This document shows, piece by piece, positions 1-9,000 of a stretch of DNA of 27,015 bases; position 1 is the stretch's first letter; each line of letters starts with the position of its first letter. The notes beneath the pieces were generated by a model that saw nothing but the letters and a program-made list of their open reading frames with translations, ran no database searches and was not told the DNA's origin. Source of the stretch: CAZRGV01 sp964599655 (GTDB lineage: Bacteria; Planctomycetota; Planctomycetia; Isosphaerales; Isosphaeraceae); assembly GCA_964599655.1 (NCBI GenBank), contig CAZRGV010000085.1, positions 1 through 27,015 on the forward strand, written 5' to 3'. The translations under genes were made by a program, and so were the position numbers.

Positions 1-579
1 GTCAGGGCGCTCCAGAGGGCCATTCGGCCGATGCCGATGCGAACCACGGCGCCTTCGGGGGGTGTGCTTTCTCCGGGCCCGGCGACTCGCACACTCAATC
101 GACGAGAGGCCGCCTTCGTCGATCTCGCGCTGATCGATTTCCTGCCGCAGGACGTGGCCGAGATCCAGGGACGACCCGATGGTTCGCCCGAGGGGACCTC
201 GCCCACGATTCCAGGCCGAGCGCCCGGCGGCTTCCCCTTGCTGGGAGCCGCCACGCCAGATGTTCGAACGGGCATTCGTTCCACGATGCCGCGGCTCCCG
301 CATCGACCCGCGACTCCGTCCCATCGGCTTTCCCTCCAGAGCGATGGCACGACATCCGAACCCGGCACGGAAGTGACGACGACCCCGAGAAGTCGCGGAA
401 AGGGCCCTCGGCTCGCGCTGAAGGCAGGCCTGGGCTTCGCGTACGCCCTGGCGTTCACCTTCCTGATTCCCGACCTCAACGCGGCGTTCCAGGCGGCTTT
501 CCATCGTGCTCGCCCTCGACTCCGACGTTCGTTGCTGCGACGAGCCATGGGCTATTGGCGCGTCAGGAAACCGCGTTGA
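1..579 (+). CDS. Hypothetical protein, 3' part only (doubtful)
   Basis: The frame is open from the first base of the window to a TGA at 577-579, so this may be the C-terminal part of a gene that starts upstream. The first ATG inside the window is at 31, giving 182 aa. The product is rich in Pro, Arg and Thr, with one hydrophobic stretch around residues 131-150 followed by a very basic Arg-rich tail, which could be a single membrane segment with a cytoplasmic basic end. I recognise no family. Codon third positions are GC-rich only in parts, and competing frames are also open, so the stretch could be non-coding. Confidence 0.35.
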   Translation, partial: VRALQRAIRPMPMRTTAPSGGVLSPGPATRTLNRREAAFVDLALIDFLPQDVAEIQGRPDGSPEGTSPTIPGRAPGGFPLLGAATPDVRTGIRSTMPRLPHRPATPSHRLSLQSDGTTSEPGTEVTTTPRSRGKGPRLALKAGLGFAYALAFTFLIPDLNAAFQAAFHRARPRLRRSLLRRAMGYWRVRKPR

Positions 580-973
580 GTTCACCAGGCCAACAGGCAA
601 CTGGTCCCAGAAACGTGTCGGGTTGACCAGTTTTCTGGCCTCGGTCGCGCGACCGGTGATTCCTCGTCTCTCGAAGGAACCAGCGATTCTCTTCGCGCGA
701 GAATTTCCGATGAGTGGCGCATGTCTCGTGGCCCGAACATGCGACGAAACTCGGCACGGTCACCGAATGCGATCGCGACGCCTGCAGTTCGATTGCGTTC
801 ACGGAGCCGGCGAGACTCAGCGCCTCGGACTCCCCGAACCGCAATTGGCGCGAAATGCGACCACTTCAATCTCCCTTTCCGGAAATCGGAGTCACCCTAT
901 GGCCCATGGATTGCATAGATGCTAGGCTGGTTTTTTGAGACACATCCTCGGCTTCGCGGTTGGAGACATCGCC
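580..973. other. Intergenic, nothing convincing
   Basis: Several short overlapping open frames exist on both strands, but none shows a ribosome binding site or a recognisable product. A GGAG at 962-965 lies 8 nt before the GTG at 974 and supports that codon as the start of the next gene. No clear promoter or terminator was seen. Confidence 0.5.
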
Positions 974-3190
974 GTGATTCCAACACTTCTCCTCTGCTGC
1001 GGAATTCTGGCCGCAGAACCCTCACAACCCTCGGTCGAGGAATTAAAAGCCTACGAAGTCGCGCGTAACGCCGCCGGGCGTGACCCCGAGGCTCATGTCC
1101 GGCTTGCGCTCTGGTGCGAACAACACGGGATGACCTCGAAGCGGTTGCAACACCTCGCCCTGGCCGTGCTCGCCGACCCGGCGAACGTGACGGCTCGCGG
1201 CCTGCTTGGCCTGGTGTGGGATCACGGACAATGGCGGAAGCCCGACGATGTCGCGAAACGCATCCAGGACGACGCGAAGAAGGCCGCCGCCCTCGCCGAG
1301 TACAATGAGCGACGGACCCGAACCCGCCTGACCGCCGACTCGCAGTGGAAACTCGCCGTCTGGTGCGAGGAAAACGGGCTCGAGCCCGAGGCCATCGCCC
1401 ACTTCACCGCCGTCGTCCGGCTCGACCCATCGCGATCGGCCGCCTGGAAGCGGCTCGGCTGCAAGAAATACAAGGGTCGCTGGATGACCGACGAGCAGAT
1501 CGCCGCCGAGAAGGCCGAGCGCGAGGCCCAGGCGAGGGCTGATCAGTACTGGCGGTCCACCCTAACCCACTGGCGAGCCGCCCTGAACGATCACGCGCGA
1601 CAAGCGGAGGCCACCAAGAACCTCGCCTCAGTGCGTGACCGCCGGGCCGTGCCTTCGGTCTGGCGCGTGTTCGCCCTCGGGAACGCGGCCGATCAGGATC
1701 GGGCCGTCCAGTTGTTCGGACAGATCGACGCTCCAGGCGCCTCGCGTGCCCTGGTAATGCTCGCGCTCGGAGGAGCCACGCCGGAGATCCGCCGCGCGGC
1801 GTCCGAGACCCTCGTCCGCTGCGACCCGCACGACTACATGGCCCCGCTCATCGCCATGCTCCGGAAGCCGTTGCGCTACGAGGTGCGGCCCGTGGCTGGC
1901 CCTGGTTCCGCGGGAGCCCTCTTTGTCGAGGGACAGCTCTTCAACAGGATGAAGATCTACACCACAGCCGTTCCCAACTTCGCGCTGGTCGACACCGGGA
2001 CCTCCTGGGCCCAGGACAGTTTCGGCTATGAGGTCCTGCGCCTCCCGGGCCGCGACGTCGAGGTGCAGCACGGCCCGACCCTCGTCGCGACTCTCACCGG
2101 CCAGGAATTTCGTCACGGTCTTGCCAGTCCAAACGATCCGCGTGGCGTACCTCTGGAAATGGCCCTGGGAGCCAACCCGAACCAGACGCGATGGAACGTT
2201 GCGACCAACTTATTCAAACCGGGTTGGGGCACCTCCGACTTCCTCATCGACTCGGACTTCAACGTCAACATCTACAAATCAACGACCGACTACTACAAGA
2301 CCGAGGTCTCCATTCCGATTGGCCGGATCGCGGCGGAGTATCAGAAGTCGGCCTTCGTTGCCCAGCAAGAACTGGCCAACGATGTCGCCATGGTCGAAGC
2401 CGCCAATCAGGCCATCAAGCAGTCGAACGACCTCGTCGTGAACCTGTTGAACAACGTCTCTGATCAGAACCTCAAGGATGACGCCGACGCCTGGCGAGGC
2501 TGGTGGGCCGATCAGCTCGGCTACGCCTACCAGCCCCCGCCCCCAATGCCCAAACCGACGTTCTTCCAGTATGTCCCGCCGGCCTATCAACCTCGGCCGA
2601 TGTCCACGTCGACGCAGATCATCGGCAAGGACGGTTCGACCGACACATTCACCGCTCGTGCTCAGATGACGTCCCAGGGCCTGAGCCGAATGGCTGGCTA
2701 CCACATCTTCCCCTGCTGCTTCGCCGCCGACACTCTGGTCCAGACCCGTCAAGGACCGAAACCGATCGAGAAGATCCACATCGGCGACCAAGTTTTGAGC
2801 CAGGACGTTGAGACCGGCGCCCTGGACTACCGCTCGGTGCTGACCGTCTTCCACTTCCGGCCATCCGCGACATACCGCCTCCAACTCGGCGACGACCAGA
2901 TCGTGACCACCCCGCTGCACCGATTCTGGAAGGCCGGCCAGGGCTGGACCATGGCCCGTGACCTCAAGCCGGGAGACGTCCTCCGCACCTTGGGCGGAAC
3001 CGCGAAGGTCAGTTCGATCGAAACCGACAAGGTCCGTCCGGTCTTCAACCTGGAAGTCGCCGGCAACCCCGCCTTCTTCGTCGGCGAGAGTGCGGCCCTG
3101 GCCCACGACAATACCCCGGCCGGCCGACATTCCGCCCCTTTCGACGCACCACCCGAACTGGCCCAGGCCAACAAGACAGCAGGACGCTGA
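974..3190 (+). CDS. TPR/HEAT-repeat protein with C-terminal Hint (autoprocessing) domain
   Basis: About 738 aa from the GTG at 974, chosen because GGAG sits 8 nt upstream; the frame is open back to a TTG at 935, which would add a more basic N-terminus. Order: short hydrophobic export-type segment, two TPR-like units (both with a W-C-E-x-x-G signature, about residues 40-170), a HEAT-like alpha region, a middle region of unknown fold, a Pro-rich linker, then a Hint domain from C582. Visible Hint features are the N-terminal Cys followed by F-A-A-D-T-L-V, the block-B T-T-P-L-H (H649) and a C-terminal block ending A-H-D-N (H711, N713). Hint domains catalyse self-cleavage in inteins, hedgehogs and polymorphic toxins. 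Only about 25 residues follow N713, so no toxin domain is attached. The physiological role is unknown. Confidence 0.85.
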   Translation: MIPTLLLCCGILAAEPSQPSVEELKAYEVARNAAGRDPEAHVRLALWCEQHGMTSKRLQHLALAVLADPANVTARGLLGLVWDHGQWRKPDDVAKRIQDDAKKAAALAEYNERRTRTRLTADSQWKLAVWCEENGLEPEAIAHFTAVVRLDPSRSAAWKRLGCKKYKGRWMTDEQIAAEKAEREAQARADQYWRSTLTHWRAALNDHARQAEATKNLASVRDRRAVPSVWRVFALGNAADQDRAVQLFGQIDAPGASRALVMLALGGATPEIRRAASETLVRCDPHDYMAPLIAMLRKPLRYEVRPVAGPGSAGALFVEGQLFNRMKIYTTAVPNFALVDTGTSWAQDSFGYEVLRLPGRDVEVQHGPTLVATLTGQEFRHGLASPNDPRGVPLEMALGANPNQTRWNVATNLFKPGWGTSDFLIDSDFNVNIYKSTTDYYKTEVSIPIGRIAAEYQKSAFVAQQELANDVAMVEAANQAIKQSNDLVVNLLNNVSDQNLKDDADAWRGWWADQLGYAYQPPPPMPKPTFFQYVPPAYQPRPMSTSTQIIGKDGSTDTFTARAQMTSQGLSRMAGYHIFPCCFAADTLVQTRQGPKPIEKIHIGDQVLSQDVETGALDYRSVLTVFHFRPSATYRLQLGDDQIVTTPLHRFWKAGQGWTMARDLKPGDVLRTLGGTAKVSSIETDKVRPVFNLEVAGNPAFFVGESAALAHDNTPAGRHSAPFDAPPELAQANKTAGR

Positions 3191-3216
3191 TCGGTTCCCA
3201 TTCCCGACGCACCAAT

Positions 3217-3248
3217 GGCCCGTTCCGTGCTTCGAGCCGGATCGGGCC
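3217..3248. terminator. Possible bidirectional terminator hairpin between convergent genes
   Basis: Outer arms GGCCCG and CGGGCC enclose inner arms TCCG and CGGA, separated by a T-T mismatch. The hairpin lies in the 90 bp between two convergent stop codons. A modest T-rich stretch (GTTTT) follows a few bases downstream on the plus strand. The position fits a terminator, but the U-tract is weak. Confidence 0.4.
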
Positions 3249-3280
3249 GTTGCCGTTTTCCACCGGAATCCAAACGGCTG

Positions 3281-4450
3281 TCAGCCGGACGAGCCCAGCG
3301 TGACCGAAACGTCGCGCTTCCGGCCGTGCCGGATGACGGTCACGATCGCCGTTTCGCCGGGAGCGTGCTTCTCGACCTCCGACAGCAGTTCCTCGACCGT
3401 CCGGACGGGATGCCCGTCGATCGCCACGATCCGGTCGGCCGAGTCCGGATCGGGGCGCTGGCGATAGTATCGGCCGAGTCGTTCGACCACGACCTGGATC
3501 GGCTGCAAGCCGGCGCGAGCGGCGGGGCCGTTCTCATCTAGATCGATAATGTAGATTCCTTCATCGGTTGTGTAAACCTGCTTCAGCCCGAGATCCGCAC
3601 GGATCACATGCCCGTGCTCGATGAGGGGCTTCAGGATGCGCTTGATGGCGTTGATCGGCACGGCGAAGCCGATTCCGGCCGACTGGCCGACCTGGCTGAT
3701 GATCGCCGTGGTCATGCCGATCACCTCGCCTCTCGTGTTCAGGAGCGGCCCGCCCGAATTGCCCGGGTTGATCGCCGCGTCGGTCTGGATGATCCCCTTG
3801 ATGATCCGCCCGTTCTTGGCCCGCATCGAGCGGTCGAGGCTGCTGATGATGCCAGTCGTCAGGGTCCGTTCCAGACCGAACGGGTTGCCGATCGCCAGGA
3901 CTTTCTGACCGACGACGAGCTTCGACGAGTCTCCCATGGCCAGGGGCGTCAGCTTATCGGGGGGCACTTGAATCTGAATCACGGCCACGTCGTTATTGGG
4001 GTCGACCCCGACGATCTTGCCCTGATGCGTCGAGCCGTCGAAAAGGGTCACCTGCAATTGCTCGGCATCGGCCACGACGTGGTAGTTCGTCAGAATGTGC
4101 CCTTCGGTATCGATCACGAAGCCAGAGCCCGAACCGCTGGCCACGTCGGTACCGAACAGGTTGGCGACCAGCGCGGCCGTTGTGATGTTGACCACGCCTC
4201 GGTTGTCGGCGTCATAAACATGGATATTGATTTGCTCGTCGGCGTCGGAGCGAGACAGCACGTCGGCCGGTAGGGTCGGTGCAGGGGTCTCCGGCATCCG
4301 ATACGGTTCTCGGACGGCGGGCATGCCGCCGAACTCCGCGCGCGGCTCGGCGACCCCGACCGGCGGTCGGACCTCACGGCTCGAGAGCCAGAGCATCACC
4401 AGGGCCAGCGTCAACAAGACCGTTAGGAGATGGGCGGCCAGTGTTTTCAT
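3281..4450 (-). CDS. HtrA/DegP-like trypsin-like serine protease with PDZ domain
   Basis: 389 aa from the ATG at 4450; an upstream extension to 4537 lacks protease-like sequence and is disfavoured. Residues 5-22 form a signal anchor, followed by a Pro-rich linker to about residue 70. The S1C protease domain shows the complete triad: H124 in T-N-Y-H-V-V, D154 in N-N-D-V-A-V and S232 in G-N-S-G-G-P. A single PDZ domain occupies about residues 300-385. DegS, with one PDZ and an N-terminal anchor, is the closest architecture, suggesting a periplasmic, membrane-tethered quality-control or signalling protease. The gene converges with the Hint-domain gene and is transcribed alone. Family assignment is firm; substrate and the DegS-like role are inferred. 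Confidence 0.95.
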   Translation of the reverse strand: MKTLAAHLLTVLLTLALVMLWLSSREVRPPVGVAEPRAEFGGMPAVREPYRMPETPAPTLPADVLSRSDADEQINIHVYDADNRGVVNITTAALVANLFGTDVASGSGSGFVIDTEGHILTNYHVVADAEQLQVTLFDGSTHQGKIVGVDPNNDVAVIQIQVPPDKLTPLAMGDSSKLVVGQKVLAIGNPFGLERTLTTGIISSLDRSMRAKNGRIIKGIIQTDAAINPGNSGGPLLNTRGEVIGMTTAIISQVGQSAGIGFAVPINAIKRILKPLIEHGHVIRADLGLKQVYTTDEGIYIIDLDENGPAARAGLQPIQVVVERLGRYYRQRPDPDSADRIVAIDGHPVRTVEELLSEVEKHAPGETAIVTVIRHGRKRDVSVTLGSSG

Positions 4451-5020
4451 TTCCGATGACGACCCCCGAGGCGTTCGTGGTCCTCGTCCTGCATGGCGAG
4501 ACCCTTGAATTCTAGCAACTCGGCAGAACGTGACCACCCGCTCCTGGCCTTATCGACCGGTTCATGAGCCGTCGACGTAAACAATTGGGGGGACGGCTGG
4601 CTACGACGGATCGGGACCCGAACGAGCGACGACGGCCACGCGCGCGGGCCCCCTTTGTTGTTGACCCCCAGGAAGCGCCTCGTTAGGATCTCGCACACGG
4701 TCGGCAATGTCGCCACACCTTACCGAGACGATGCCAGGGAGGGCTTCTCTCATGAGACGTTCCTAGAACACGGTTGGTCAGGTCACGGAACGCTGTTCAA
4801 CGAACCGCGACGCGCGATGTTGTTCTGGTGTCGCGGCCCCTGGACACCAGGCCGCGGTTCGATGCCAGTCGGTACAGAAATCTCCGTCAGGTCCTTGGGA
4901 ACGCCTCGCTTCGCCGAGGTCGAACGGACGGTGCGCTCGGCGATCGAATCCTCGAATGGTCCACCCCGCATGCGCAACACCAGGAGCCCGCATCAAACCA
5001 GGATGTCGAGACACTCAGCC
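4451..5020. other. Divergent intergenic region
   Basis: This holds the upstream regions of the htrA-like gene (-) and of the PEP-CTERM gene (+). An open frame runs through it on the plus strand from 4655 into the PEP-CTERM gene, but its translation has no family-like sequence and is read here as 5' leader. No convincing sigma-70 or sigma-54 promoter was found by eye. Confidence 0.45.
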
Positions 5021-5761
5021 ATGCACAAACGGATTGTCGGACCTCTCCTCGTGTTGATCGCGGCACAAATGAACGTTCAGGGAGCCGTCGTGCCGAAGAG
5101 GGCCACGGCTGCCCAGACCGCGAAGGCCAGCACACAGGCATGGAAGACGTCCCTGAAGTCGGCCGTGCCCACCTTGATTTTCTCCAGGGCGGGTTCGCCA
5201 CCTCTGGCGCACTACCCGGCCCCCCTTTACACCATCGACAGTCTCCACGCGATCCGCAACCAGAATCCGGTCGCGTTCGACCGCCGTTACCCGGATATCG
5301 GCAAGATACTGATCCTCGACGACCGCCTCCGGGCGGCCATGGCGCAATGTTCCGGGTCGCTCAACGGCCTACTTCCCGCGACCGCCGCGAACCATTATCT
5401 CCATTACCGTCGCAGTCTCGATCCGGCTCGTTTCGACTACTTCCACCCCGTCCTCGGGGCAATCCTCGCCGAGGACGATGCTCTGCGGACGAAGACCAAC
5501 CCGTGCCCCGCGCCCGGCGAAGTCATCCCGCCGCCGCCGCCGACCACTCCGCCACCCACAAACGTCCCGCCCGGAACTCCTAACCCCAAGCCACCAATCG
5601 GCGAAGGGGGTGGAGGCACGCCACCCCCGACTTCCGGCGGAAAGGCCGTGCCGGAACCGACGGGGCTGGTCCTGTTGCTCATCGGCCTGAGTGCCATGGG
5701 CGTCTGCCACGGAATCCGGACGCGGGCTCGCGCCCGCCAACTCGCAATCGCGTCAACCTGA
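5021..5761 (+). CDS. PEP-CTERM sorted protein with duplicated P-x2-FD motif
   Basis: 246 aa from the ATG at 5021, chosen because it gives a compact signal peptide (basic H-K-R, then a hydrophobic core); an ATG at 5003 in the same frame is the alternative. Two copies of a motif, P-x2-FD-x3-P-x2-G-x-IL-x2-DD-x-LR, lie at about residues 82-104 and 134-156. A Pro/Gly-rich linker follows, then V-P-E-P at 210, a hydrophobic helix and a basic Arg-rich tail, which is the tripartite PEP-CTERM sorting signal. Such proteins are exported and handed to an exosortase for envelope anchoring or release; no exosortase is in this window. The motif function is unknown. Confidence 0.85.
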   Translation: MHKRIVGPLLVLIAAQMNVQGAVVPKRATAAQTAKASTQAWKTSLKSAVPTLIFSRAGSPPLAHYPAPLYTIDSLHAIRNQNPVAFDRRYPDIGKILILDDRLRAAMAQCSGSLNGLLPATAANHYLHYRRSLDPARFDYFHPVLGAILAEDDALRTKTNPCPAPGEVIPPPPPTTPPPTNVPPGTPNPKPPIGEGGGGTPPPTSGGKAVPEPTGLVLLLIGLSAMGVCHGIRTRARARQLAIAST

Positions 5762-5811
5762 ACACGGCATCGATCTCGTCGAGGATCATCGACCGCTCCT
5801 CGCGATTACGG

Positions 5812-5851
5812 AACAGCCCGGCCTCCCGCATGCGAGGACCGGGCTGTTTTT
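5812..5851 (+). terminator. Rho-independent terminator after the PEP-CTERM gene
   Basis: Arms AACAGCCCGG and CCGGGCTGTT, with an additional inner CCTC/GAGG pairing, are followed directly by a T-run. It lies about 50 bp past the stop codon at 5761. Confidence 0.9.
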
Positions 5852-5986
5852 CCGCGCGCGGCTCCGACTTCCCTCATGTCGATCGGCCCAATCGGCTGGC
5901 TGGACGACTCCGTGTCGCGGCGTCACAATGACGATTCGGGGTTGTTCATCGCCGCGGTGCGGTGCGGTTTGATTAGGAACAACCGG

Positions 5987-6004
5987 TCTCCCGCGCGCGG
6001 GAGA
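5987..6004. promoter_or_regulatory. Perfect 18-bp palindrome upstream of the dehydrogenase gene
   Basis: TCTCCCGC followed by GC and GCGGGAGA forms a perfect self-complementary 18-mer, 44 bp before the start codon at 6049. It could be a dimeric-repressor operator or an mRNA hairpin. Self-complementary GC strings also arise by chance in such GC-rich DNA. Confidence 0.35.
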
Positions 6005-6048
6005 TCCTCTGATCCAACCCGCCTGTCTCTCATCAGGAGTTCTCGACG

Positions 6049-9000
6049 ATGTTGCACCGCGTTCCGACGCGACGGAAGCGTCCGGCCCGGATATCGGCGC
6101 TCGGATTCTGGGTTCTGACGCTCGCCTGGACCGCTTCGACCCCTGCCCAGGTCAGCCCCGAGGAATCGGCCAAGCAACTCAAGCCGGCCCCCGGTCTCAA
6201 GGTCGCGCTTTGGGCCGCGGAACCGATGGTCGTCAATCCCACCACCCTCGACATCGACTCCCGTGGTCGCGTCTGGGTCACCGAGGGGCTGAACTACCGG
6301 CTGAGCCGAGGCCGCAACCGTGAGTTTCAGCGCGTCGCCGACGCCGACAAGATCAAGATCCTCGAAGACACCGATGGCGACGGCAAGGCCGACAAGGTCA
6401 CGGTCTTCGCCGATCAGATCTTCCCCGTGCCCATGGGCATCGCCGTTGAGGAGTTCTGGTCGAAGGACGGTAAGTACCAGGGATGCAAGGTTTATATCGG
6501 CAACAGCCCCGACCTGCTCGTCCTCGAAGACACCGACGGCGATGACAAGGCCGATAAGCGCTACCCGCTCCTGACCGGCTTCGGCGGCATCGACTCCGAC
6601 CATGGCGTGCACGGCATGGTCCTCGGCCTGGACGGCAAGCTCTACTTCACCCATGGCGACGGCTGCTGCTCCGTTCAACCCGACAAGAGCGAGAAGACCG
6701 AGAACTTCAACGTCGTCGACAAGAGCGGCCGCCACGTCTGGTCCGATCAACTGGCCAACACGTTGCGCGTCAATCGCGACGGCACCCAGTTCGAGATCCT
6801 CGCCGATCGACAGAGAAACAACTATGAAACCTGCTTGAACTCCTTTGGCAACGGCTTCACCAGCGACAACGACGACGACGGCAATCGCGGCAGCCGCGTC
6901 ATCTGGGTTATGGACGGCGGTAAATATGGTTATCGCACCCCAGGATCGCCCCGGCACTGGGGCGAGGACGTGCCTGGCAACGTCCCCAAGCTCGTCGGCA
7001 CCGGCAACGGCAGTCCTTGTGGCGTGATGGTCTACGAAGGCAACCTCTTGCCGAAGGAATACTTCGGCGCCGTGCTCGAAGCCGAGGCCGGCCCTCGCGT
7101 CATCAACTACTTCCCGCTCACCCGCAATGGAGCCGCATTCCGGACCGATCATAAGATCATGCTTTCGAGCGACGATCCCTGGTTCCGCCCAGTTGATGTG
7201 ACCGCCGCGCCGGATGGCTCGCTCTACGTCGCCGACTGGTACGATGCCGGTGTCGGCGGCCACGCCTTCCGCGACCAGACCACGGGACGGATCTATCGAA
7301 TCACACCCGAGAAGGGCGAGGTCACTCCCTTCAGACCCGATTTCGCCAGCCTCGAGGGACTGTTGGCGGCCCTCGAGTCGCCGAACGTCGCCGCGCGCGA
7401 CGTGGCCCGCCGGCTCCTGATCGAACGAGGCGACGAGGCGACCAAGGCCCTGCAATCGCGTTTCATGAACAAGGCGACGACACCGGAAAACCGGGCCCGC
7501 GCTCTCTGGGTTCTGAGTGCCATGCCCAACGGCGTGACTCAGGTTGTCGCCGCCCTCACGGACGGCGACCCTCGCATTCGAGAGCAGGCCGTCCGTATCC
7601 TCGGTCGTGACGACCGCGACAACGGCCACGTGGAGTACACGAAGCCTGAGGGCAAACGGCCCGCCCCCGCCGAGGCTCACCTGGCCGTCTTGCTCCCGAT
7701 GGCCAGCGATCCCGATGCCGGTGTTCGTCGCGAGTTGATCCTCGCGCTGCGCAACCTGCCGACCGACAAGGTCGGAAGCGCCCTCAAGAGCCTGGCCGCC
7801 TCGTGGGACGGTCAGGACCGCTGGTACCTCGAAGCCCTTGGCCTGGCCCTACGAGATCGAGAGCCCGGGTTCGTTTCGAGCCTGTTCGACGGGAAACTCT
7901 ATGGCGATCTCAACCTCGACGAGGCGGGCAAGTCGGCCGTCGCCACGCCGCCGTATTTCCCCGTCGATCGCAATGAGGCGTACCTGGCCACCAAGGATGT
8001 CCTGCCGCCGGCCAACGCGGTGAGCAAGACCCTCGGCCTGGCCTGGGAGCTGCACCGGGTCGAAGCCCTGCCACTGGTCGTCACGCTGATGCCAGCGCTC
8101 AAGTCGGCCGAGCTTCAGCAGGCGGCCGACGACGTGATCATGCAGGTTGAGGACCCGGCCGGAGCCCTTGTGCTGGCCGATCTGGCGCTGGCCACGACGG
8201 ACCCGCTCCGCAAGCGGCAGACGCTCCTCAGCCTCGGCCGCAAGCTCAGCGGCAACTGGCGACCCGCCGCCGGCAACGCGAAGATCTCGCGGCTGATTCG
8301 AGACGCCCTGACGGACCCGGAAACCCGGATCGAAGGGATTACCCTGGCCGGCGCCACCGGCGATCGCCGCTACGCCGACGACCTGACGCGATGGGCCGAG
8401 GATCCCGACTCGCCCGTCGAGCTTCGCGTGGCGGCCGTTGAGGGGATCGCCCAGGTCAAGGCGCCGCGCGCCGACATGATCCTCAACACACTGATCCGTC
8501 AGGCTAAGGAGAAAAACGCCTCGAACCCCGCCGCCGAGGCCGCCGTCCGCGCCCTGCCTCGGCTCGGTGGCGACCCTCGCCGGCAGCTCGCCCGGATCAT
8601 GACCGATGAGTCGATTCCCCTGGGTCTTCGCCGAGAAGCCTTGCGAACCTTCGCCATGCTCGGCGACGGCGGCCAACGCCTGATCACCCTCGCCCGCGAA
8701 AAGAAGCTCGCCGACGCATTGCGCACCGAGGCGGCCACCGTCCTCCGCGCTCATCCGGATCGACGAATTCGCGACGAGGCGGAGCAGGTCTTCCCCATCA
8801 CGACCGCCTCGGGCAAGCCCCTTCCGCCGTTCGGCGAGCTGATCCGCCGCGACGGCCAGGCCGACCGTGGCCGCGAGGTCTTCTACCGCAACGGCACCAA
8901 CACCTGCGGCAGTTGCCATCGCGTGCAAGGGTTCGGGCAGTGGGTTGGCCCGGACCTCTCGACCATCGGCACCAAGTATGGAAAGGACGCCTTGCTCCGC

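Noticed and set aside
4500..6048. Sigma-54 (-24/-12) promoters upstream of the PEP-CTERM and dehydrogenase genes
   Set aside because: Looked for because rpoN is nearby and some PEP-CTERM genes use sigma-54, but no TGGC-N8-TTGC-type pair with correct spacing was found by eye.
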